DNA from: Bacillus pumilus
GTDB taxonomy: Bacteria > Bacillota > Bacilli > Bacillales > Bacillaceae
DNA length: 64,000 bases
Assembly (NCBI RefSeq): GCF_003431975.1
Contig: NZ_CP027116.1
Coordinates: 2,108,001 to 2,172,000 of the forward strand
Direction of reading: 5' to 3'
Positions 33,603 through 41,962 of this stretch are shown here, piece after piece. The notes beneath the pieces are model-generated. The model had not been told where the DNA came from, made no database searches, and saw only the letters and a program-made list of their open reading frames with translations. Both the position numbers and the translations under genes were made by a program. Every line of letters begins with the position of its first letter. Positions within the stretch are counted from its first letter, which is position 1.

Positions 33603-34868
33603 TTAACTTTGATGACCGCCTGTTAAACCAGCTCTATATAACGCTGTACCACCTTTAGTGTATGAAACTGCCCTCAACAACGCCTTTGATCCATATTTAT
33701 TTCTAATGCCATCCATAACATAACCCAGCTGTCTTTTCTCTAATCCTCTTTCATCAAATAAAGTTAGCTGCTGATTAAAATCCTCTTCAATTTTACTTAG
33801 AGTAACGGAAATGCTTCTAACTGTTTTATGTTGATAAAACGTGTTAAACAACTCCATGCACGTCTTATATATGTCCATAGTGATATTGGTAGGACTTTCA
33901 ATTGTTTTACTCCTGTGAAACCCTCCACCATATTCCTCTTTGCTGTAGCCTATGCCCAAACTGATTGTTCTTCCCGCTTTCTTATGATCCCTTGTTCTCT
34001 TAGCAACCTCTTCACATATTTCCAAAATGACAGCTTTTATTTCGTCTTTAGTTGTATAGTCTCTGAGTAAGATTTGACTCTTTCCAAAGCTCACTTGTCC
34101 CTGTAAGACTGGAGCGCCTATCTCAGACAAATCAATTCCCCAAGCATGGTGGAACATTTGATTCCCCATTACTCCGAATTTATTTTCTAAGATTTCTAAG
34201 GGATACTTCGCTAATGCGCCAACTGTGAATATCCCCATTCGATTCAAGTTTTGTTCCATTCGTCTCCCAATTCCCCACATTTTAGAGATTGGTCTAACTG
34301 GCCATAGTTTTCCTGGAATATCTTCATATCTCCATCTAACAATACCGTTCGGTGCTTTCTTACTTTCTAAATCTAGGGCAAGCTTACTGATCAGCATATT
34401 GTCACCAATTCCAATTGTGCAAGGCAATCCAAATTCTCGCATGATAGCATCCTGGATGTGTTCAGCAATTTCTTCCACACTGTTCCACATTCTCATAACT
34501 CCATCAACTTTTAAAAAAGATTCATCGATTGAATAAGTGTGAACATCACATTCTGGTACGTATCGGTAAAACAGCTGTGTAATTTTCGTTGAAACGTTTA
34601 TAAATGTATCCATTTTGGGATTAACAACATGGATTCTTGGATCATCAGGTATTTCAAACAGCCTTGAGCCAGTTTTAATTTTGAAATCTTGCTTGAGTTT
34701 AGGGCTTGCTGCTAACACGACACTCCCCTGTCTCTCTGTGTTGCCCACTACAGCTAAATAACACTCTAGTGGATCTAAACCCATCATAACTGCTGATATG
34801 GAAGCATAAAAAGATTTCATGTCTACACACAGTATCTTGTGACGTGGAAACTTGGTGTAATCAATCAT
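33603..34868 (-). CDS. uvrX: Y-family (UmuC/UvrX-like) DNA polymerase
   Basis: 421 residues from ATG 34868. Catalytic palm motifs are visible: DMKSFYASISAVMMGL (first metal ligand Asp) and VHTYSIDESFLKVDG (SIDE box, with the second acidic ligands). Thumb HhH-type segments follow (MWGIGRRMEQNLNRMGIF, VGALAKYPLEILENKFG). The C-terminal finger domain contains SFGKSQILLRDYTTKDE. Family members copy past damaged DNA in low-fidelity mode. The gene overlaps yolD by a few bases, and two LexA-type boxes stand upstream of the pair. It is the SPbeta uvrX equivalent, about 5 residues longer. Confidence 0.88.
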   Translation of the reverse strand: MIDYTKFPRHKILCVDMKSFYASISAVMMGLDPLECYLAVVGNTERQGSVVLAASPKLKQDFKIKTGSRLFEIPDDPRIHVVNPKMDTFINVSTKITQLFYRYVPECDVHTYSIDESFLKVDGVMRMWNSVEEIAEHIQDAIMREFGLPCTIGIGDNMLISKLALDLESKKAPNGIVRWRYEDIPGKLWPVRPISKMWGIGRRMEQNLNRMGIFTVGALAKYPLEILENKFGVMGNQMFHHAWGIDLSEIGAPVLQGQVSFGKSQILLRDYTTKDEIKAVILEICEEVAKRTRDHKKAGRTISLGIGYSKEEYGGGFHRSKTIESPTNITMDIYKTCMELFNTFYQHKTVRSISVTLSKIEEDFNQQLTLFDERGLEKRQLGYVMDGIRNKYGSKALLRAVSYTKGGTALYRAGLTGGHQS

Positions 34869-35190
34869 AAGAAACACCCACTATGTCATCTAACAAAACA
34901 AAGTGTATATCATCTGACATATCCTTTATATGTAGCATCTTCTTTTCGTAATTGATGTATTGTGTGAAACCTTTAAGTTGATTGACAACTCCTGAATCAA
35001 AAATTGAAAAATTCAACACCTTGTTAACACTCATGGCGTAAGCAATTGTTGCTTCAAATTCTTCTGCTTGCTGTTCATCTATAATTGGTTTATCTATTTT
35101 TTTCGTTTCTGCTAGATCGTGTTTAAGTCGTGCAACATGCTCAGGTAACATCATAGCTGTCCACTTAACCGTACCTCTGTCTCTAAGCAT
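34861..35190 (-). CDS. yolD: YolD-like protein, partner of the Y-family polymerase
   Basis: 109 residues, GAAGGAG before ATG. It has the YolD-like pattern: MLRDRGTVKWTAMMLPEHVA at the start, the central helix and the conserved end FTQYINYEKKMLHIKDMSDD followed by DIVGVSYD. YolD-like genes form operons with UvrX or YqjW polymerases in Bacillus. The pair is expressed as one operon in the SOS response, as the LexA boxes suggest. The biochemical role is not established, but it probably helps or restrains the polymerase. Confidence 0.85.
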   Translation of the reverse strand: MLRDRGTVKWTAMMLPEHVARLKHDLAETKKIDKPIIDEQQAEEFEATIAYAMSVNKVLNFSIFDSGVVNQLKGFTQYINYEKKMLHIKDMSDDIHFVLLDDIVGVSYD

Positions 35191-35225
35191 TTAATCACTC
35201 CTTCTTGAATGATTAAATAGTAACA

Positions 35226-35237
35226 GAACAAACGTTC
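35226..35237. promoter_or_regulatory. LexA (DinR) box, yolD side
   Basis: GAACAAACGTTC, an exact GAAC-N4-GTTC palindrome as bound by Bacillus LexA, 36 bases upstream of the yolD start. It should repress the yolD-uvrX operon until DNA damage. Confidence 0.75.
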
Positions 35238-35255
35238 TTTATCAATCAGTTTTAG

Positions 35256-35267
35256 GAACTTTTGTTC
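35256..35267. promoter_or_regulatory. LexA (DinR) box, nuclease side
   Basis: GAACTTTTGTTC, also GAAC-N4-GTTC, with flanking bases G and G as in the consensus CGAAC...GTTCG on one side. Spaced 30 bases centre to centre from the first box and 70 bases before the start of the divergent gene at 35337, so the nuclease gene is probably SOS-controlled too. Confidence 0.65.
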
Positions 35268-35336
35268 GATGTAAATATTGGTATACAAATTCTATCCTTC
35301 TGTTACAATTTATGTATAACAATTAGGAGGTTAACA

Positions 35337-36347
35337 ATGTCACTTACAGCGAACTTAAGCAAAGTGCCACAATTCAAAGAAATAGTTGCTGCTATTGCGC
35401 CTAAAAAGAAAGATTTCAAAACTGCAAGTGGGAAAAATCCCTTTTCTAAAGAGTATGAAACGTTAGTACCTTATACATTGGAGAACCCATCTGATGCAAG
35501 CTTAATAGGGACTGCTTTTGATTACTTAGCGAGGTTTAGAATAGCCCAAATAATAAATCTAGAGATGAGCTTTAAAGAACTAGTTGCCTATAACGGACTT
35601 AAAAAATTGCAAAAATTCACTGGGGATAATAGTTTGGAAGATAAATATTATTCAACTATTCAAAAAGACATTGATACCTTTATTAAAGGCGAACAATCAT
35701 TGAACAATGAGGTTTGTGTGACAGCCTTAAAACTTGCGAACTTAGAGAGGTACTCTAGAGCTAATATACTTGCAGGTGTTAGCGAGACTGATATTTTCGA
35801 TATACAAAGAAAGGACACGCTAACTAATGAACTAAATGGATTAATGAATACATTCGAAGAAAAATTCATTGGTAGTGGATTTATTAAAACAGACAGCAAA
35901 GTGGTTTTCAACCCTCACTTTGGCATTGCTTCCCTATTGGTTGATGGTGCAGATGCAGATATTCTAGTTGATGATGTACTTTATGATTTCAAAGTAGTTA
36001 AAGATGTGGGATACAAGTCTGCGGATGTTCTTCAGTTAACTGGATACTTTCTACTTAATAAACTTTTAAAAGAAATAGAGATCAACTATGGCGTTTCAGA
36101 AAGTCTTCCTTTTGATGACATTGAATTCAGTAAGATTTGTCTTTATAAAGCAAGATTCGGTGAATGTGAATACTTTGATTTTAAGGATATCAACGAGCAA
36201 GATATTCGTGCTGCGCTTATTAGACTTGCTGAATACTTTTTAAACAATCCTGATAAAACAGTTAAATATACAATGCTAAAAGCTCATCCAGGTTATGATT
36301 TAGAAGAATATGATGATGCTTTACGTTCTATAGTTGATTCAAACTAA
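35337..36347 (+). CDS. Putative RecB/Cas4-type PD-(D/E)XK nuclease
   Basis: 336 residues from the ATG with TAGGAGG upstream; a longer in-frame start overlaps the operator and is rejected. The central part has the nuclease motifs: Asp206/Asp208 (DGADADILV), then Asp217-Phe-Lys219 (LYDFKVVK), then a QxxxY box (Gln233-Tyr237 in QLTGYFLL), the arrangement of RecB-family and Cas4-like enzymes. The rest is helical with no helicase motif. It is divergent from yolD-uvrX and shares their paired LexA boxes. Function may lie in DNA repair or in attack on competing DNA. The family assignment rests on these motifs alone. Confidence 0.6.
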   Translation: MSLTANLSKVPQFKEIVAAIAPKKKDFKTASGKNPFSKEYETLVPYTLENPSDASLIGTAFDYLARFRIAQIINLEMSFKELVAYNGLKKLQKFTGDNSLEDKYYSTIQKDIDTFIKGEQSLNNEVCVTALKLANLERYSRANILAGVSETDIFDIQRKDTLTNELNGLMNTFEEKFIGSGFIKTDSKVVFNPHFGIASLLVDGADADILVDDVLYDFKVVKDVGYKSADVLQLTGYFLLNKLLKEIEINYGVSESLPFDDIEFSKICLYKARFGECEYFDFKDINEQDIRAALIRLAEYFLNNPDKTVKYTMLKAHPGYDLEEYDDALRSIVDSN

Positions 36348-36348
36348 G

Positions 36349-36372
36349 ACACCCCTTGATGGGTGTTTTTTA
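36349..36372 (+). terminator. Terminator of the nuclease gene
   Basis: ACACCC pairs with GGGTGT, a 6-base loop (CTTGAT) and a T6 tract. Confidence 0.75.
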
Positions 36373-36447
36373 ATAATAGAAAAGGATGCTTTTTAGCACC
36401 CTTTAAACTTAAAAATCATTAAATTAAAAGTAACATTTGTCTAACTT

Positions 36448-37017
36448 TTAATCTCTTTCCTTTAACATTTTTAAGAGATCGTCACTAAGTTGGATATCAA
36501 TATCTTCTATATCAATATCTTCATCATCATCTTCAACAACAAATAACCCTTCAATAAATTCAGTAAAAGTATTAGCAATCAGGAACATATCCTGTTCTCT
36601 ATCTCTAAGTTCATGATCCCAAAAGTAAATCTTCCCTTGATTTATTTCACTAACATCTAAACAAATTAGGTCTCCGCCGTCTGCGTCTGCGATAGGAATT
36701 ATTTGTTCTGGCAGTTGTTCTTTATATGTTTTTATGGCTTCTCGTATATCATAATCATTCTGCTCCAACCCATAAAACAATTCGACTGGCACTGATTCAC
36801 CAACTAGCCACACTGGTTTTTCTCTTAAATGGGTATATACATTGTCCTCAATCCAACATTCCCCGTATTCACTAATAAAACTCTTATAATCGGAAGAAAT
36901 ATGAAATCCGTTTTCTTCTTCTATTTTTTTCATTTCGTTTAATGAGTTATTTGTTTTGGTTGATCTAATATCAATAGTGTATTGATCAAGTTTGTCTTTA
37001 ATCCGTTTAAAGCTCAT
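36448..37017 (-). CDS. SMI1/KNR4-family immunity protein
   Basis: 189 residues. It shows the SMI1/KNR4 (SUKH-type) pattern: MKKIEEENGFHISSDYKSFI near the start, then SEYGECWIEDN, then the core IIPIADADGGDLICLDV followed by GKIYFWDH and the C-terminal FTEFIEGLF. Such proteins neutralise the toxin module encoded just upstream. It is transcribed in the same direction, immediately after the LXG toxin gene (start 1 base past the toxin's original stop). An acidic tail ends the protein. Confidence 0.8.
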   Translation of the reverse strand: MSFKRIKDKLDQYTIDIRSTKTNNSLNEMKKIEEENGFHISSDYKSFISEYGECWIEDNVYTHLREKPVWLVGESVPVELFYGLEQNDYDIREAIKTYKEQLPEQIIPIADADGGDLICLDVSEINQGKIYFWDHELRDREQDMFLIANTFTEFIEGLFVVEDDDEDIDIEDIDIQLSDDLLKMLKERD

Positions 37018-37018
37018 T

Positions 37019-38784
37019 TTAATAGCCTCCTCTTAAGTCTGATGCAGCACCAATATGTGGCACATTTTTATGTAAGTCAGTCGGAACAAGCTGTATTGTT
37101 TTATTGTCTAAATGATGAGGAGTTAGCTTCACTTTTGCAAGCCATTCTTTCGCCTCATGTTGAGATTTAAAACCATACTGTTTTTTAGTTTTTTATATAC
37201 CAAACTAAAATCAGATTTTTCACCAGTTAATTTCCCCTCTTTAAAATGAAGTCGACCCTTTTCCCAAGGAGTGAAATTTGGGCGTTTATCTATAAATTCA
37301 ACTGGTTTTCCTCCAGTAATGGCCTTTACTTTTGGGTTATCTGAATACCATTTCCCGTTACCTGGCACACCTTCCCATCTTCCATTCGATCTTGGAAGAC
37401 GAGTTCTTGGGTTTTTTATTCCTTCAGCCAGCATTACTAAACGTTCTTTTAAAGAAGCTCCGTCTACAACATTATAAGGAACATTTTTAATCCCTGCTAG
37501 TTGATGCTTTGGCGAATAAGGTAGCAAGTCGTTGATGGTAACGTTATTAGCGAGATGCTTAGTTTTATTCACACCACTTACAACAGCTGTTTTCGTTGTT
37601 GCTACGCCAGTTTTAGAAACAGAACCTAAACCTTTCGTTCCGAATATAGAAGTGGCTATGGTACCTGTTGCGTAGCTAACCCAATGTGCTCTCGAATAAG
37701 AGTCACCGTTTACCATATCTCTTTCATAGGAGTCTGAAATCGCCTTTCCAATCGCCTTCGACGTTTCTATTGGATGAGAAACAGCCGTTACGACTGATTC
37801 AACGGCACCCCCAGGGTCTGTTACAAGATCGTAGATGCCAACTACTGTATCTTTCGCCACATCGTATAGACCAACTGCAGCACCTTTTACACTATCAACG
37901 AATACCTCTGATGCTTCTTCCTGTGCTTTGATTTGAAGGAGCTGGCTGTAATACATTTTTTGATCGTAAGAAAGATTTTCATATCCAATTTCATCGACAA
38001 TCTCAAAGTATTTCGCTTCTGATATACACGAAGGATCATTGAGCTTTTCTTTCAATTCTTTAATTCTTCGTTTCTCTTTTTCTTCTTTTTTCACTTTTAA
38101 ATAGGCTTTCACCTGTGCATCGATTTTATCATGATTCTTGTACACAGCTGTTTCATGAAATGCTTTTGCATCATAATACATAGGCTGAGCGTTCTTTCCT
38201 TGTCCTGTAGCAGCCATCATTTTTGCATAAAAAGTTTTGAGGTGATTCTCAATCGCTTCTGACTTTGCGTATTCTGTTTTTAGCTCATGATCTATTTTAT
38301 GTAAAACATCAATTGTCTCTTTTCTTTTTTTGTTCGCATCGTCTAAATGTTCATTGACCTCTTTACTTGAAAATGTGTGTAATTCAATTAAATCACTGAT
38401 ATCGTCAAAAATAGTGGAAAGAGCATCTTTTTGTTCTTTGACCATATCTTTATTATTCTGAATGCCTTGCTTCAATTGAGCGTCTAAAAAGTGCTCATCA
38501 ATAAATGTGCTCCCGCCTAATGATTCATCATCAAGCTTTCCTTTCACTCCATCTAAAAAAGCCTTTTGCATCTCGATAAAATCAAGATAAGTGTCGGTGT
38601 AAAGTGCAAGATCATTATAAAAAGCTTTGATATTATCTGCACCTTTCCCGGTAAATTCATCACCTAACCCCGACACACTTTTTAATGCTTTTTTCACAAC
38701 TTTCATTTCTTCTTGAAGCTGTTCATATGCCTTTGATCTTTTCTCAACAGCTGATATAAGGGAGGGAGCATCTAATATTTTCAT
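37019..38784 (-). pseudogene. LXG polymorphic toxin, nuclease tip out of frame
   Basis: From ATG 38784 the frame gives 551 residues. Residues 1-220 are an LXG secretion/delivery domain (MKILDAPSLISAVEKRSKAY, with helical repeats to about 230). A linker with hydrophobic segment (VDSVKGAAVGLYDVAKD) follows, then the entry of a nuclease domain (NGKWYSDNPKVKAITGGKPV, then FIDKRPNFTPWEKGRLHFK). At about 37187-37194 an A-tract (CTAAAAAACAG) is one base short; the other frame continues as WLAKVKLTPHH and IQLVPTDLHKNVPHIGAAS to a stop at 37019-37021. That tip is the HNH-type catalytic end of YobL/YokI-like toxins. The present frame stops at 37129 without it. Confidence 0.75.
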
Positions 38785-38872
38785 ATAAATAAGACTCCTT
38801 TGTGAAATATTCTTTTACTAGAATACCACAAGGAGCCTTATACTTTAATCCATTTTATCTATTTTTAACCAT

Positions 38873-39007
38873 TCACCCTCCAGAGCTACCTCTTGATGCA
38901 ACTGTTTGGATATCCTCATGTTGAGGTTGAATTAAACCATTTGTAAAGAAAAGTGTACCTAGTGCTATCACAGATATTGATAATGTTATGAATATTGATT
39001 TTTTCAT
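38873..39007 (-). CDS. Phr signalling peptide precursor
   Basis: 44 residues, ATG immediately after the rap stop. A basic start and secretion helix (MKKSIFITLSISVIALGTL) are followed by FFTNGLIQPQHEDIQ, then a C-terminal region TVASRGSSGG. Phr peptides are exported, trimmed and re-imported as pentapeptides or longer to inhibit their Rap partner. SRGSS has the basic residue at position 2 seen in many Phr signals (for example SRNVT of PhrE), so a peptide from the last 8 residues is a fair prediction. It would inhibit the adjoining Rap. Confidence 0.75.
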   Translation of the reverse strand: MKKSIFITLSISVIALGTLFFTNGLIQPQHEDIQTVASRGSSGG

Positions 39008-40120
39008 TTAATTCACTCCTTTTCCTACATACTGGCTTGCACGTAAGGCTTTTTTATAGTAATCCAATGAATGTTGAAGCAAGCCTCTTCTCTCTAAGTA
39101 CTTCGCCACATCAACCAAGATTTCCTCTAAATCAACCCATACTCTTTTTTCTTCAAGCTCTGAGCACAAGGTGTTAATATTATTTATTTGCGATTCAGCA
39201 ACATCACAAGCAAGCTCTTTCAATAATTTAAATTTAACCTTGAAAATTTCATGATCAACTTGTTCAGACAAGCTATAACCACAATCGATTAATTCTATTG
39301 CTTCCTTACTTTGAGTTGATATTTCAACTCTAGATAATTCGTACAAACATCTCAATTTCAATAAATCGTTTTTTTCGATTTCTCTTCTATAGCTTAAGGT
39401 GCGCCTGTATAGTTCGGCAGCATCTGAGTAATTGCCTTTTTTACTTTCTAAAAATCCCATATTGTAATACAGGTGTATGATTAAGTGATTATCGTCTATT
39501 TTCTTAATCATTCCCTCTGCTTCATTAAAAAGGTCACTTGCATCATCATATTTAAATTGATCTATTAAGTTTAATGCGTGAAGTAACCTACAGTTGATTT
39601 GTCTTTTGACATAAGTTTCATGTGCATTAAATGTATCTGTAGCGATTTGAGCATGATATTTAGATAGGAAAGTCATTTTCAAATCATAGAATAAAACAGC
39701 TAATTTATAATGGAATTCAGCTTTTTCTATTTCATCATCAACATAAGCCAACTTTTTTTCGGCTATTCTGAAGTAGCTTAGTGCCTTATCATAATCTTGT
39801 AAGTAGTCATGATATATCCCATTATAAAAATAGAAGTAATATGACATGAGTTTATTTGTTTTTTCTTCTTTTTCGTCAGGAGCGTTTCTCTCAAAGAACG
39901 GCTTGTCTAAATTTCTGCTAATATTCTGAAGTTTTAGCTTAAGTCTAAAGCTCAATAGTTGATAATACAAAAGAATATCTTGATTTTCTTCCATTGATTC
40001 AATTGCTTTGTCTATGTCATCTTGCATCTCAATAGCTGCTGATAAATCCCCTTTTTGTATGGCAAGATTCCAAGTATTTAACATGTTCCCTACCTTCTGA
40101 GAGGCTATTAATCTTGTCAT
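39008..40120 (-). CDS. Rap-family regulator (response-regulator aspartate phosphatase type)
   Basis: 370 residues, the usual Rap length. An N-terminal three-helix bundle (LNTWNLAIQKGDLSAAIEM) is joined to TPR repeats (YHDYLQDYDKALSYFRIAEK, HLYYNMGFLESKKGNYSDAA, AELYRRTLSYRREIEKND). Rap proteins dephosphorylate Spo0F~P or bind ComA, and are inhibited by their Phr peptide. Phage-borne Rap-Phr pairs let a lysogen influence sporulation and competence. The target cannot be told from sequence. The promoter region (40121-40200) contains the palindrome ACATTT-N5-AAATGT. Confidence 0.85.
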   Translation of the reverse strand: MTRLIASQKVGNMLNTWNLAIQKGDLSAAIEMQDDIDKAIESMEENQDILLYYQLLSFRLKLKLQNISRNLDKPFFERNAPDEKEEKTNKLMSYYFYFYNGIYHDYLQDYDKALSYFRIAEKKLAYVDDEIEKAEFHYKLAVLFYDLKMTFLSKYHAQIATDTFNAHETYVKRQINCRLLHALNLIDQFKYDDASDLFNEAEGMIKKIDDNHLIIHLYYNMGFLESKKGNYSDAAELYRRTLSYRREIEKNDLLKLRCLYELSRVEISTQSKEAIELIDCGYSLSEQVDHEIFKVKFKLLKELACDVAESQINNINTLCSELEEKRVWVDLEEILVDVAKYLERRGLLQHSLDYYKKALRASQYVGKGVN

Positions 40121-40328
40121 CCTGTTACCCCCTTGTAAACAATTCTTTTGTATAATTTTAACATGACATTTACAACAAATGTAAAGTTAAGGCAGTCATT
40201 TTGTAAGTTTTCGGTATACCGCAAAATGTTTATCTATAAAAGATATGTTTTATGGGAAACAAAAATTTAATAAAATACAAATTACATACATAGCAAAGTG
40301 TGGTATCATAGACTAAGAGGAGGTGAAT

Positions 40329-40577
40329 ATGATGACAGAGTCCATACATAGCGAAATTTCTGTAAGTGATTTTATAAAGTCGAGTTACATACGTGTACGA
40401 AAGTTTATTGAGGATACTCTAGATTCTTTAGAAATTGATGAGGCAGAGAGTGTTTCGAAGTTCTCTAAAGGAGGATATAACATAACAGTTTATTCAAGAA
40501 ACAAGCCATCGGATGAAGCTATCGATCAAACTAATAAAGCAGTAAATCAATTGATGAACAACTTGTCTATAGACTAG
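40329..40577 (+). CDS. Small hypothetical protein at the prophage end
   Basis: 82 residues from ATG 40329 with AGGAGG 5 bases upstream. The protein is soluble with a helix followed by a strand pair (FSKGGYNITVYSRNKPSDE). It lies between rap and the attachment site on the opposite strand, and a terminator follows. Unknown function; its place at the very end is one often used by phage morons or excision factors, but it shows no helix-turn-helix. Confidence 0.55.
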   Translation: MMTESIHSEISVSDFIKSSYIRVRKFIEDTLDSLEIDEAESVSKFSKGGYNITVYSRNKPSDEAIDQTNKAVNQLMNNLSID

Positions 40578-40599
40578 AGCCTATCGTATGGCTCTTTTT

Positions 40600-40600
<1 letters not shown>
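40576..40600 (+). terminator. Terminator at the prophage right end
   Basis: GAGCC pairs with GGCTC over an 8-base loop, then TTTTTT. It should isolate the prophage from the host operon. Confidence 0.7.
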
Positions 40601-41639
<1,039 letters not shown>

Positions 41640-41653
41640 TCATTTTTTTGCAT

Positions 41654-41690
41654 AAAAAAAGCATTGCTGTCCATGAGGAGCAAGCAATGC
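41654..41690 (-). terminator. Riboswitch expression-platform terminator
   Basis: On the minus strand GCATTGCT pairs with AGCAATGC followed by seven T. An upstream stem AGCTC/GAGCT at 41711-41725 can form the alternative antiterminator. Ligand-bound aptamer favours this terminator. Confidence 0.8.
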
Positions 41691-41740
41691 GAAAACGATC
41701 CACGGATCTTCAGCTCAAACAAGAGCTGTTTCATTTTGCT

Positions 41741-41809
41741 CACTCATAGTCGGACTGTATCGGTGTCCGGTAGAAACTTGCGTGCCATCATCACGCGATT
41801 ATATGAGTG
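41741..41809 (-). promoter_or_regulatory. Guanine (purine) riboswitch aptamer
   Basis: Minus strand: P1 is ATGAGTG/CACTCAT-type pairing of 41803-41809 with 41741-41747. It contains the ATAATC junction, loop L2 TGATGAT-like, the strand AAGTTTCTACCGG and CCGACTAT, all standard for the xpt class. The pyrimidine that selects the ligand is C in GACTAT, the guanine/xanthine type. A -10 box TATAAT lies just upstream (41823-41828). It switches off xpt-pbuX when guanine is plentiful. Confidence 0.93.
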
Positions 41810-41863
41810 TTATAGTGTTCAAATTATAACAAGATTTCAGACGCTTGGAAAGCACTTTTCTAG

Positions 41864-41910
41864 AAAAATTCCGAACTTAAATAATAGATCGGGTTCAAAT
41901 GTTCGTTTTT
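41864..41910 (-). promoter_or_regulatory. Paired PurR boxes upstream of xpt
   Basis: AAAATTCCGAACTT (41865-41878) and, in the other orientation, AATGTTCGTTTTT (41898-41910) match the PurBox consensus AWWWCCGAACWWT, the second with one mismatch. Two inverted boxes with a 19-base gap are the arrangement used by Bacillus PurR. Confidence 0.65.
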
Positions 41911-41924
41911 AGAATATTCAAGCA

Positions 41925-41955
41925 TCAAAAAAGCACCCTTCTGAGCAAAGGGTGC
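41925..41955 (-). terminator. Terminator of ypwA
   Basis: GCACCCTT pairs with AAGGGTGC, followed on the minus strand by TTTTTT. Confidence 0.8.
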
Positions 41956-41962
41956 CTTTCAT

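Noticed and set aside
37129..38784. LXG gene as a complete 551-residue toxin
   Set aside because: The last 17 residues are unrelated to the family while the other frame continues the conserved nuclease end, so a frameshift explains it better.
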